A DNA stretch of 64,000 nt, from positions 1 to 64,000 of the forward strand of contig NZ_JOII01000002.1 of NCBI RefSeq assembly GCF_000719955.1. Reading direction: 5' to 3'. Both the position numbers and the translations under genes were made by a program. This document shows positions 53,264-62,591 of this stretch, one piece after another. The notes below the pieces were generated by a model. It was given only the letters and a program-made list of their open reading frames with translations. It did not search any database and was not told the DNA's origin. Position 1 is the first letter of the stretch, and each line of letters starts with the position of its first letter. The DNA comes from Streptomyces albidoflavus (lineage in GTDB: Bacteria > Actinomycetota > Actinomycetes > Streptomycetales > Streptomycetaceae).

Positions 53264-55225
53264 TCAGCCCACCAGCTCCGGCGCCCGCAGCAGCTCCGGC
53301 GGGACGCCCCAGGCGTCGACCAGGTCCAGGGCGAGGGGGCGGATCTTGCGGCAGAGGTCGTTCACCTCGCGGGTGATGGCCTTGGAGCGCTGGACGGTGA
53401 GGCGGCCGTGTTCCATGAACCAGGCACGGTCCGCCTCGATCGTGGACAGGGCGAAGAGGTCGCAGAGCAGCCCCAGCGCGACCTTCTCGCCGCCCTCGGG
53501 CAGCTCGCGCACCTTCGCCACGAACGCCTCCAGCACCAGCCGCTCGACATGGGCGTGGGCGAGAGCGATGACGTGGTCCTGCACCTGGGAGAAGACGGCG
53601 CCCGGATCGCGCTTCTGGTCGACGCCGCTCTTGAGGCGCCGGGCCACGCCGGCGAGCATGTGCTCCTCGCGGTAGCGGACCATGGCGAGCTGGTACTCGG
53701 AGTCGAGCAGCCCGGCCTCCTGGTCCCACTCGTCGCCGCCGGGGAGCAGGTCGCGGACGCGCTCCAGCAGCTTGTGGGCGGAGGTCTTCTCCAGGAGCGT
53801 CTCGACGGCGAGGCCGGTGACGTGGCGGACCGTGCCGAGCTGGTCCAGGTCCTCGAACTCGCTGGCGTAGTCGGTGAGCAGGCCCTTGGCGACGAGTTGC
53901 AGCAGGACGTGGTTGTCGCCCTCGAAGGTGGTGAAGATGTCGCTGTCGCTCTTGAGGGCGGCGAACCGGTTGACGCTGAGGTACCCGGCGCCGCCGCACG
54001 CCTCGCGGCACTCCTGGATCGTGCGGGTGGCGTGCCAGGTGGTGAGCGCCTTGGTGCCCGCGGCCCGCGCCTCCAGCTCGCGCCGCGCCTGGGCGTCGGT
54101 CTCGATGCCGGAGAAGACCTCGTGGAGCCGGGTGCGCACCACGTCCTGCGCGAAGTGCAGCGCGTACGTCCGGGCGATGAGCGGCAGCAGCCGGCGCTGG
54201 TGCAGGCCGTAGTCGAGCAGGAGCTGCTCCCGCTCGCCCGGGGCCGGCTCGAACTGGCGGCGCCTGGTCGCGTACCGGGTGGCCACGGTGAGGGCGACCT
54301 TGGCGGCGTTGACGGCGGCGCCGCCGACGCTGACCCGGCCCTGGACCAGGGTGCCGAGCATGGTGAAGAAGCGGCGGTTGGGGTTGTCGATCGGGCTCTC
54401 GTAGACGCCTTCGGGGGTGACGTCGGCGAAGCGGTTGAGCAGGGCCTCGCGCGGGATGCGGACGCCGTCGAAGTGGAGGCGGCCGTTGTCGACGCCGTTG
54501 AGCCCCATCTTGCGGCCGTCGTCCTCGATCCGGACGCCGGGCGCGGGCTCGCCCCCGGCCCGGATGGGCACCACGAAGGCGTGCACGCCCTCGGAGGTGC
54601 CGTCCACCTCCAGCTGGGCGAAGACCACGGCCACCTCACCGTGGCGGGCCGCGTTGCCGATGTAGTCCTTACGGGCCTCCTCACCGGGGGTGGTGAGGAC
54701 GAACTCCTGGCTCCGGGCGTCGTACCGCGCGACGGTGCCCAGTGCCTGGACGTTGGAGCCGTGCCCGGTCTCCGTCATCGCGAAGCAGCCCATCAGCTTC
54801 CCGGTGATCAGGTCGGGGAGGTAGGCGTCGTGGTGGCGTTCGGTGCCCAGTTGCAGGATCGCCCCGCCGAAGAGCCCGAACTGCACGCCGACCTTCACCA
54901 GTACCGAGAGGTCGCCGAAGGCCAGGGTCTCGAAGGCGGCGATCGAGGCCCCGACGTCCCCTCCCCCGCCGTACTCGCGCGGGAAGCCCATACCGGTCTG
55001 GCCCGTCGCCGCCATCTCGACCACCAGCTCGCGCACCCGCTCGCGGTAGGCGTCGAGGCTCAGCTCGTCGGCCTCCTCCAGGATCGAGGCGTACGTCTTC
55101 AGGTTGCTGCGGACGAGCTCGCGGATCTCGGCGTACTCGCCGTCGAGCAGGGCCGCGAGGGCGGGGACGTCGATCTCGGGCTGCACGTACCCGCTCGCCT
55201 CGGTGGGCGCTTCGTCGGTGACCAT
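53264..55225 (-). CDS. Acyl-CoA oxidase/dehydrogenase-like protein
   Basis: A 653-residue flavoprotein of the long acyl-CoA oxidase type. GKLMGCFAMTETGHGSNVQA near 140-160 binds FAD and substrate, GYLSVNRFAALKSDSDIFTTFEGDNHVL near 400 carries the EGDN motif, and a C-terminal helical ACOX domain follows. The length fits acyl-CoA oxidases rather than about 400-residue dehydrogenases. It would oxidise acyl-CoA in the cytosol. No operon partner is seen. Confidence 0.9.
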   Translation of the reverse strand: MVTDEAPTEASGYVQPEIDVPALAALLDGEYAEIRELVRSNLKTYASILEEADELSLDAYRERVRELVVEMAATGQTGMGFPREYGGGGDVGASIAAFETLAFGDLSVLVKVGVQFGLFGGAILQLGTERHHDAYLPDLITGKLMGCFAMTETGHGSNVQALGTVARYDARSQEFVLTTPGEEARKDYIGNAARHGEVAVVFAQLEVDGTSEGVHAFVVPIRAGGEPAPGVRIEDDGRKMGLNGVDNGRLHFDGVRIPREALLNRFADVTPEGVYESPIDNPNRRFFTMLGTLVQGRVSVGGAAVNAAKVALTVATRYATRRRQFEPAPGEREQLLLDYGLHQRRLLPLIARTYALHFAQDVVRTRLHEVFSGIETDAQARRELEARAAGTKALTTWHATRTIQECREACGGAGYLSVNRFAALKSDSDIFTTFEGDNHVLLQLVAKGLLTDYASEFEDLDQLGTVRHVTGLAVETLLEKTSAHKLLERVRDLLPGGDEWDQEAGLLDSEYQLAMVRYREEHMLAGVARRLKSGVDQKRDPGAVFSQVQDHVIALAHAHVERLVLEAFVAKVRELPEGGEKVALGLLCDLFALSTIEADRAWFMEHGRLTVQRSKAITREVNDLCRKIRPLALDLVDAWGVPPELLRAPELVG

Positions 55226-55253
55226 GACACTCCGCTACCCCGCGCGGGCCCGG

Positions 55254-58200
55254 TCAAGCGAGGCTGATCGGGCGACCGGGCGCCGGGTTGCCCTGGTGGG
55301 TGAAGGCCGCCCAGTGGCAGAGCTGGTGCAGGTCGGGCCGGGCGGCCTCGGCGCGCAGGGGGCCGGTGAGGGTGGGCGGGGGCTCGCGGTGCGGGTCGAG
55401 CATCCAGAGCTGGGTGGCGCGCAGGGCGTCGGGCGGGGCGAGGCGTCCGTCGGTGAGGTGGTGGTGGAGGACGGCCGTCAGCGCGGAGGTGGGCCCGTCG
55501 CGGACCGCCCAGCGTGAACCGACGACATCGGCGGCGCCGGCCGCGACCAGGGCGGTGGCCAGGGTCAGCGCCTCGTCGTGGTGTCCCCCGCTCAGGTCGG
55601 TCTCACAGGCGCTGAGGACGACCAGGGGCCCCGCCGGGCCGGGCCGCTGGTCGGCGGAGGCGTCGAGGATGCCCGCGACGGTGAGCCGCCCGGCCCCGGC
55701 CGGGGCACCGGGCGGGACCGCGAGCCGCAGGGCCGACTCGGTGGGCCGGGACGCGGCGACGGCGTGGCAGGACAGGTGGACGAGGGAGGCGCGGACCGTG
55801 CCGCCGGGCAGGGCGGCGAGGACGTCCTCGGGGGTGCCGGCCGCGTCCCGCTCGCCGTCGGCGGTAAGGAACTCGCCGTACCGGAGCGCTTCGGGGTAGC
55901 AGGTGGCGCGCAGGGTGGCCGTCTCCAGTTCCGCCCAGGGCAGGGAGAGTTCGGGGTCGGCGAGGAGGACCTGCGGCCCGGCGGCGAGGGGGAGGCGGCG
56001 CCGGGCGGCGGCTGCCAGGAACTGGGCGCCGGAGGAGGCGTGGCTGAGGACCGCTTCGTGGACGGCGTACCGGGGCCCGGGGCCGCCGGGGGGCGCCGGG
56101 AGACGGGCGGCGTGCCAGGGGACGACGCCGAGGGGGCCGCACGGGACGAGGACGACACGGAGCGGCCGTGCCGGGTCGCCGCCGTCCGGCCGCATCTGGC
56201 GGACGGCGGCGAGGAGCGGGGCCATCACCGCCTCCCCGGCCCAGTCGTACAGCTCGGTGAGGGCCGACTGCCAGCGGGCTTCGCAGGCGGCCGCCGCCTG
56301 CCGGCCGGGGCGCGGACCGGTGAGGAGACGGGAGCGTTCGGCGGCCGCCTCCAGATACCGGTCGAGTGCTGCGCTGCCCGGGCGGAAGAGGCCGGGCAGG
56401 GCGAGCGCGACGGGCTCGGCGCAGGGGGTCACGATCAGCGCGCGGCCGGGGAAGTCACGGGCGGGCGTCGGCACTCCGGCCATGAGGTAGACCAGCGCGT
56501 CGGTGCCGGTGGCGGCGAGCCCGGCGGAGAGTTCCTCCACCGTCGCGCCGCCGAGGAGCCGTGGGGCGCCCGGACCCTGCGGGTCTCCCCGCCGGACTCC
56601 GAGGGCGGCCAGGGCCTGGCGGCGCAGGCCGCTGGGGACGGGCGGGGCGTCGTCGGCGGTGCGGGCCCGCCACTGCCGGGCGAGGGCGGGATGTCCGGCG
56701 GCGTCGAGCAGGGCGGGGATGCCCCGTGCGGCGGAGGCGGAGCGGAGCACCAGGGCCCGGCCCCGCTCCAGGTCCCGCACGGCCTCCGCGGGGCGCCCGG
56801 CGCGGAAGGCGATGGAGGCGAGGCGCGAGGAGAGCACGGTCCCCTGGAGGGCCGCCGACAGGCCGTGGCCCGCGCCCTCCTGGAGCAGGACGTCGGCGGC
56901 CAGTTCACCGAGCGCCTCGCGGAGGACCGCCACGCACGCCTCCAGGTCGGCGCGGGTGCCGGGGGCGCCGGGCGTGGCGGCACGCCTGGCGTGGGCCTCC
57001 GCCAGCTTCGTCAAAACCTCCACGCGGCGGGCCTGGCCGTGTCCCCGGGCGATCAGCCGGCGGACCCGGGTCAGTTCGCCGATGGCCTCGTCCAGCTGTG
57101 CGGCGGAGCCCGTCCCGCGTACCACCTCGAACATCAGCCGGAGGCCGAGGGCGCCCCGGCGGTCGTACTCCTGGTCGCGGTACTGGTGGGGTTCGGCGAG
57201 CGCGGCGCGGAGTTCGGCGAGCGGGAGCCGGAAGATCTCGGCCTCGTCCGGTGGCGGGGCGGCGTGGAACGACTCCGGCTGCCGCCCGTCCTGCCCGGCC
57301 GGCGCCACGAGTTCCTCCACCGCGGCCAGCCGCTTCTCCAGCCGCCCGCGCCACTCGCTCTCCGGGGGCAGGGCGCCGTGCCGGCTCCGCAGTTCGGCGT
57401 GGAGCCGTGGCAGGTGCGCGTGGTCCTCGGTGCGCCGGGCGTGGTCCAGTTCGCAGTCGGCGGCGGAGAGCGTGAGGGTGAGGGCGAACGGGGCGTCGGG
57501 CGGCACCGAGCCGTCCCGGTCCAGCCCGGCGCGCAGTTCCCGCAGCCCGGCCAGGGCGGCATCCGCGTCGTGGAAGTTGCCGCCGTAATGGGCGGCCTGC
57601 TCCAGGACGCGGACCAGGTCGGCCTGGAGAGCGACGGCCCACCAGGAGCCCGCGGGGCTCGCCTCGACGCCCTCCCTGAGGAGCCCGGCGGCGTCGTCCA
57701 GGTAACCGGGGTCGCCGGTGCGCAGGGCGAGGAGCACGTCGCGGCCCGCGACCACGCGCCGCTCGCGCAGGCCGGTGTGCGCGACGAAGTCCCGCAGATG
57801 GCTGTCGAGATACGGCAGGAGGCCGGGGTCGGTCTCCGTGGCGACCGGCCACTGGGCGAGGCGGGTGGCGCGGTCGCCGTCCGGCGGCGGCGTGGGCCGT
57901 TCCACGTCGCTGTAGTCGGCGGGCTCGCCGGTCAGTGTCTCCCAGTCCGCCAGCAGGTAGGCGTGGAGCCGCGCCACCCTGGCCCGGTGCGGCGTGTCCG
58001 GCGGCAGCGCGCGCAGGCTCGCCAGCGCCAGGCCGGCGGCGCGGCGGACGCCCTCGGCGCCGGCCGCGGGCATCGCGCCGCCCGCCTGCTCCAGCAGCCG
58101 GGTCTCCCGGGCGCTGAAGGAGCCGCTGGGATCGCCGTGCCACCCGGAGGTCAACGCCGTACCGAGCCAGAGGAGGGTCCGGGTGAACCGGGCCGTGCCG

Positions 58201-58871
58201 GAGGTGTCGGCCAGCTCCACCAGGCCGCGCACCGCGTCCAGGAGCCGGTCGGCGGCGCTCGGGTCCGCTCCGTCCGTGCGGTGCGGCGCGGCGGTCTCGG
58301 CCCGCTTCCGCGAGCCGGCGGCGAGCATCCGCTCGATGTCCTCCAGGTTGCTCTCGCACTGCCGGCGGAACTCCTCGCCGGCCGGGGTCCTGATCAGGCG
58401 GCCGGTCACCTCGCCGGCCTCGGTGAGGTCGCGGCGGAGGGCATCGGTGAGCACCTCGCCGTCGGCCGCGCGGAGCAGGGCGTGCTGGAGGGCGGTCCGG
58501 GTGCCGTCCGGGCGGGGCAGGGCCCAGGGCACGAGCAGGAAGACGCACATCATGCGGGCCTGGGCCGGCAGTCCGGGAGTGAGGGGGGCGTGGCGGTCGA
58601 TCCGGCGCAGCCGTCCGAGCGCCGCGGCGCGCTCCGCCGGGTCGAGCCGGCCGCCCTGGTACCGCAGGTGGCAGCGGGTGCCGAGGAGAAGGGCCAGGTG
58701 GACGCCGACCTCGGCGGCTTCCTCACCCACGCTCGTCAACTCCTCCTCCGCCGCCGTGAGTCGCCGGACGAGTGCGTCCAGCCGCGCCTCGTCGCACCAG
58801 TCCTCGCCCGCCATCAGCCGGATCGCGGCCTGGACCGCCTCCGCGCCCCGTTCCCGTGGTCCGTCCGTCAT
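55254..58871 (-). CDS. CHAT-domain protease with TPR-like N-terminus
   Basis: A 1205-residue protein. The first roughly 850 residues are Ala/Leu/Arg-rich helical repeats of TPR type. The C-terminal CHAT (caspase-HetF-associated) domain has the catalytic His in VHLSCHAVAAS and the catalytic Cys in VVLSACETDLSGGH, with GVVPWHAARLP upstream. Both catalytic residues are intact. CHAT proteases act as effectors in bacterial death and defence pathways. The gene is divergent from a coiled-coil gene and beside a tandem AAA+ ATPase gene. Confidence 0.9.
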   Translation of the reverse strand: MTDGPRERGAEAVQAAIRLMAGEDWCDEARLDALVRRLTAAEEELTSVGEEAAEVGVHLALLLGTRCHLRYQGGRLDPAERAAALGRLRRIDRHAPLTPGLPAQARMMCVFLLVPWALPRPDGTRTALQHALLRAADGEVLTDALRRDLTEAGEVTGRLIRTPAGEEFRRQCESNLEDIERMLAAGSRKRAETAAPHRTDGADPSAADRLLDAVRGLVELADTSGTARFTRTLLWLGTALTSGWHGDPSGSFSARETRLLEQAGGAMPAAGAEGVRRAAGLALASLRALPPDTPHRARVARLHAYLLADWETLTGEPADYSDVERPTPPPDGDRATRLAQWPVATETDPGLLPYLDSHLRDFVAHTGLRERRVVAGRDVLLALRTGDPGYLDDAAGLLREGVEASPAGSWWAVALQADLVRVLEQAAHYGGNFHDADAALAGLRELRAGLDRDGSVPPDAPFALTLTLSAADCELDHARRTEDHAHLPRLHAELRSRHGALPPESEWRGRLEKRLAAVEELVAPAGQDGRQPESFHAAPPPDEAEIFRLPLAELRAALAEPHQYRDQEYDRRGALGLRLMFEVVRGTGSAAQLDEAIGELTRVRRLIARGHGQARRVEVLTKLAEAHARRAATPGAPGTRADLEACVAVLREALGELAADVLLQEGAGHGLSAALQGTVLSSRLASIAFRAGRPAEAVRDLERGRALVLRSASAARGIPALLDAAGHPALARQWRARTADDAPPVPSGLRRQALAALGVRRGDPQGPGAPRLLGGATVEELSAGLAATGTDALVYLMAGVPTPARDFPGRALIVTPCAEPVALALPGLFRPGSAALDRYLEAAAERSRLLTGPRPGRQAAAACEARWQSALTELYDWAGEAVMAPLLAAVRQMRPDGGDPARPLRVVLVPCGPLGVVPWHAARLPAPPGGPGPRYAVHEAVLSHASSGAQFLAAAARRRLPLAAGPQVLLADPELSLPWAELETATLRATCYPEALRYGEFLTADGERDAAGTPEDVLAALPGGTVRASLVHLSCHAVAASRPTESALRLAVPPGAPAGAGRLTVAGILDASADQRPGPAGPLVVLSACETDLSGGHHDEALTLATALVAAGAADVVGSRWAVRDGPTSALTAVLHHHLTDGRLAPPDALRATQLWMLDPHREPPPTLTGPLRAEAARPDLHQLCHWAAFTHQGNPAPGRPISLA

Positions 58872-58963
58872 CGTCTCCCCCTCCTCGGCCCCGCTCCCGG
58901 CGCTACCCTGACGGTCCATACGGCCCGGAGCCGCCGGTCCGCCGAGTATGCCGAGGAGGGGCC

Positions 58964-59941
58964 GTGGCGAGTGGGGCCGGGCAGCGGATCGCGGAGGCGC
59001 TGGCGGAGACCGGGAGGGACGACCGGGAGACGGCGCTGCTGGTCCTGGAGCTGGCGGTGGGCTGGGCCGCGGGCGCGCTCGTGGGCGGTACGCCGGAGAG
59101 CGGCGACGACGGGGCCGAGGCCCTGGCCGTGCTGTCGGCGCTGGACGACGCGCTGGCCGAGGTTCCCGCGCTCGCCGGGGCGCTGCCCGTACTGCTGGAG
59201 TCGGCGCGGGCGGGCGGGCAGTTGCGCCGGAGCGCCGAGGAGCTGACGGCCGGACTCGCCGCGCTGGCGGAGCGGGTGACCGTCGAGCGCGAGCGGCTGG
59301 ACGGGCTGCGGGCGGGCGAGGCCGCACTGCGGGCCCGTGTCGCCGAGCACGAGGAGCTGCGCCGCGAGGCGGCCGAGCTGGAGCGCCTGACGCGGCTCGC
59401 GGCACAGGCGGAGGCGCTGGGGGCGCAACGCGCCGAGATCGGCGCCCACCTGGACGCGCTGCGCGCCCAGGACCCCGAGGCGGCGGACCGCGCCCTGCGC
59501 ACCGACGCCGAGTCGCTGCTGCGGCTCACCGGGGAGCAGCTCGCTCTCCTCGCCCCCCGGACCCGCGAGGCCCTGGAGGAGGTGGCCGCCACCCAGCGGG
59601 AGCTGGCCGACACCGAGCAGCGGCTGCGCGAGAGCGAGCGCGAACTCGACGCACTGCACAGCAAGTTGACGGAGGTCCGGACGGCTTACGAGCCGTCGTT
59701 CGGCGCGCTGGCGCGTCATGCCCGGGCCGACCGTGAGCTGGCCGCAGCCCTGCGGGAGGCCGCGGACGCCGGGGGCGAGGAGGCGGACGGGGGCCTGACC
59801 CTGGCGGAGGTCGCGGCGCTGACCGCCACGGTCGAGCGGCGGCTCGCCGACGCGGACCGCGTCCTGAGCCGCGCCCTCGCGGAGCGGAGCGGCCCGGAGG
59901 CCGACGGCGCGAAGAAGATCACCGGCAGCCCGGCCGCCTGA
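58964..59941 (+). CDS. Long coiled-coil protein, unknown
   Basis: A 325-residue protein, mostly heptad-like helix from about 85 to 245 (VERERLDGLRAGEAALRARV, QRELADTEQRLRESERELD). GAGGAGGGG precedes the GTG at 58964. It faces the CHAT gene across a 92-base gap and converges with the AAA+ gene. No family is recognised. A scaffold or sensor role with its neighbours is conceivable. Confidence 0.75.
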   Translation: MASGAGQRIAEALAETGRDDRETALLVLELAVGWAAGALVGGTPESGDDGAEALAVLSALDDALAEVPALAGALPVLLESARAGGQLRRSAEELTAGLAALAERVTVERERLDGLRAGEAALRARVAEHEELRREAAELERLTRLAAQAEALGAQRAEIGAHLDALRAQDPEAADRALRTDAESLLRLTGEQLALLAPRTREALEEVAATQRELADTEQRLRESERELDALHSKLTEVRTAYEPSFGALARHARADRELAAALREAADAGGEEADGGLTLAEVAALTATVERRLADADRVLSRALAERSGPEADGAKKITGSPAA

Positions 59942-59960
59942 GCGGGGACCGGCCCGGGGG

Positions 59961-62591
59961 TCACCGCTCACCCGGCCGCCCCGACGGTGCCCGGACGCCT
60001 CCGGTCTCCAGCTCCTCCGGTACGTCCTCGGGCAGGAGCTCCGGCCCCCTGTCCCCCTCGGCCCAGCGGGCGCCCTTGAGCCCCTCCATGGCCTCCAGCA
60101 GGCGCCGTACGTCGCGGGCGTTGCCGAAGGCGGTGGGGCGGGCCCGGCGGGTCTCCTCCAGGAGCCGGCGGGCGCGTTCCTCGGTCCCGGGGGCGAGGAC
60201 GTAGCCGTCGGCGGTGGCCGAGCGGCGCAGGATCTCGCCGAGGTCCTCCGGGGAGAACGCGGGGAACGGCACCGTGAGGGTGAACCGCGAGCGCAGTCCC
60301 GCGTTGGAGTCGAGCAGCCGCTCCAGGTCGGCGGGGTACCCGGCCGCGACGACGACGAGACGGCCGCGCCGGCTCTCCATCTCCCGGAGCAGGGCCTCCA
60401 CCGCCTCCTTGCCGAAGCCGGCGCCGCTTCCGCCCGCGTCGGCGACCAGGCTGTACGCCTCGTCGATGAAAAGCACGCCGTCCATGGCCTGTTCGCACGC
60501 GCCCACCACCTTGGGCGCGGTCTGCCCGAGGTACTCGCCGACGAGGTCGACGCGGGTCACCTCCACGACGTGCCCGCCGCGCAGCAGGCCGAGGGAGCGG
60601 AAAAGTGCGCCGACCAGCCGCGCGACGGTGGTCTTCCCCGTCCCGGGCGGCCCGGTGAACAGCAGGTGCGGCGGGTCGAAGTTCCCCGCCCCCCGCTCCT
60701 GGCGCATCCGCAGCCGCCAGGCGAGGGCGGTGAGCGCCGCGCGGGCCGGTGCGAGGCCGACGTAGGCGTCGAGGCCCGCGAGGAGTTCGGCGGGGTCCGG
60801 GGCGGGGCGGGGAAGGTGACCGCGGTAGGTCTCCGGGATGTCCTCGCCGGTGACGGGCTCGTCCACCTCCGGCCCGATCCGTACCGACCAGCGGGAGCGG
60901 ACCGCGTCGGCGAGGGTGCGCATCTCCCGGACGTTGCCGAAGGTCGCGCTCCGGGTGCGGTGCAGGTTCTCCACGATCTGCCGCAGCTCCTCCGCCACCT
61001 CGGCGCCGGCGGTCATGCCACGCTGGGCCAGGCGGTTCATGAGGATGGTGTGCAGGGTGCCGGGGTCGTGGTCGGGGAACGGGACGACGTTGGTGACGGG
61101 AAAGCGGCTGCGGAGCCCGGGGTTGGCGTCCAGGAACTCCTCCATCTTGCCCGGGTATCCGGCCACGACGACGACGAGGCGGTCCCGGTCGTCCTCCATG
61201 CGCTTGAGCAGTGTCTCGATCGCCTGGTCCCCGAAGCCTTCCCGCTGGTCGCTCAGCCCGTACGCCTCGTCGATGAAGAGCACGCCGTCCAGGGCCCGGT
61301 CGATGACGGCGGCCGTCCGTTGCGCGGTCTGCCCCACGAATCCGGCGATGAGGTCGCCCGGTCCGGCCTCCACGCAGTGGCCCCGGGTCAGCACGCCCGC
61401 GTCCCGGTACATCTCGCCGAGGAGGCGGGCCACGGTGGTCTTGCCGGTCCCGGGGTTGCCGGTGAACACGAGGTGCCGTGAGGGTGGTTCGCCTTCGGAG
61501 GGGCGGCCCCGGGCGCGCAGGGCGGCCTCCGTCTCCATCTCGGCGCGCAGCCCCTCGAAGCGGCGGACGAGTGCTTCCGTGCCGGGCATGGCGGCCAGCC
61601 GCTCCCAGGGGGTGCGTTCCTCGGCGGCGGCCGCGCCCAGCCAGGGGCGGACCGTCTCGCGATCCAACCGCGCTCCTTTCGCGTGAAGTTGATGAAGACG
61701 GGACCGCCACACCCGGGCGGTCTCGGGCTGCCCGGCCATGGCGCGGACCACCCGGTCCAGGTCGCGCCAGGCGACCCGCAGCCCCTTGCGCAGCCGGGCC
61801 GCGTGCACCAGCCGTTCCAGTTCCCGCTCGCCGGGGAGGCCGACGCGGTGGGTGCCGCCGCGGGCGGGCTCGTCGCGGCGTTCGGTGACGAAGGTCTCCA
61901 GGCCCGGGCAGCGTCCCAGTCCGGTGAGGAAGGCGGCCACCTCGTGCAGGGAGGTCCGGTTGAAGACGAGGACCCACTGGTTGCCCTCGACCCCGTCACA
62001 GGCCCAGGTGGCGAGGGCCTGGGCGAGTTGCCGCGACGCCTGGTTGTGCAGCAGGAACTCGTCCGCGTGCGGGAAGACCACGGCCGTACGGTGCCCGGTG
62101 CCGCGCAGGTACGCGGTGAGCGTCATCACGCCGAACGGGTCGGCCATGCCCGAGGCGCGGGCGGCCCCGGCGTCCGGGGCGGCGGGCCGCCCGGCTCCCG
62201 GGGCCGGCTCCGCCCTCAGGAGCCGTGTCGCGCCGAGCGGGCCGCGCAGCCCGGCATGGCGCATACGGGGCGGGCCCGCCCTGCCGTCCGTGCCCGGCGT
62301 ACGGCGGACGGGCCGGCGGGACCGGCGCCAGGAGGCGTCGTCGCGGAAGTACACCGGGTCCTGCAAGGTGCTGAAGACGATCCGCTCGAACCCCGCCGCG
62401 CGCAGCATGTGCCAGAGCGCCTGCTCCATGGTGCGGACCTCGCCGGTGGCGTCGACGAAGACGTCGCCGACGCCGGGCCCGTAGAGGACGGTGAAGGGCT
62501 CGCCGGTGCGCACGGCGTCCGGGGGGAGCCGTTCGGTGCCGGGCGGCGGGGCGGCGGGGGCGGGGGTCTCCTTCGCCAGGGTCGCGTTCAC
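59961..62591 (-). CDS. Tandem CbbX-type AAA+ ATPase
   Basis: A 876-residue protein. An N-terminal region of about 400 residues has a P-loop-like strand but no full motif (FTVLYGPGVGDVFVD, VVFPHADEFLL, WVLVFNRTSL), resembling an inactive AAA+ domain. Two CbbX/SpoVK-like AAA+ domains follow, each with Walker A (GNPGTGKTTVARLLG, then GPPGTGKTTVARLVG) and Walker B (GVLFIDEAYGL, then GVLFIDEAYSL). The GTG at 62591 overlaps the upstream coiled-coil gene stop. Such ATPases remodel proteins; EccA of type VII secretion is a relative. Confidence 0.88.
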   Translation of the reverse strand: MNATLAKETPAPAAPPPGTERLPPDAVRTGEPFTVLYGPGVGDVFVDATGEVRTMEQALWHMLRAAGFERIVFSTLQDPVYFRDDASWRRSRRPVRRTPGTDGRAGPPRMRHAGLRGPLGATRLLRAEPAPGAGRPAAPDAGAARASGMADPFGVMTLTAYLRGTGHRTAVVFPHADEFLLHNQASRQLAQALATWACDGVEGNQWVLVFNRTSLHEVAAFLTGLGRCPGLETFVTERRDEPARGGTHRVGLPGERELERLVHAARLRKGLRVAWRDLDRVVRAMAGQPETARVWRSRLHQLHAKGARLDRETVRPWLGAAAAEERTPWERLAAMPGTEALVRRFEGLRAEMETEAALRARGRPSEGEPPSRHLVFTGNPGTGKTTVARLLGEMYRDAGVLTRGHCVEAGPGDLIAGFVGQTAQRTAAVIDRALDGVLFIDEAYGLSDQREGFGDQAIETLLKRMEDDRDRLVVVVAGYPGKMEEFLDANPGLRSRFPVTNVVPFPDHDPGTLHTILMNRLAQRGMTAGAEVAEELRQIVENLHRTRSATFGNVREMRTLADAVRSRWSVRIGPEVDEPVTGEDIPETYRGHLPRPAPDPAELLAGLDAYVGLAPARAALTALAWRLRMRQERGAGNFDPPHLLFTGPPGTGKTTVARLVGALFRSLGLLRGGHVVEVTRVDLVGEYLGQTAPKVVGACEQAMDGVLFIDEAYSLVADAGGSGAGFGKEAVEALLREMESRRGRLVVVAAGYPADLERLLDSNAGLRSRFTLTVPFPAFSPEDLGEILRRSATADGYVLAPGTEERARRLLEETRRARPTAFGNARDVRRLLEAMEGLKGARWAEGDRGPELLPEDVPEELETGGVRAPSGRPGER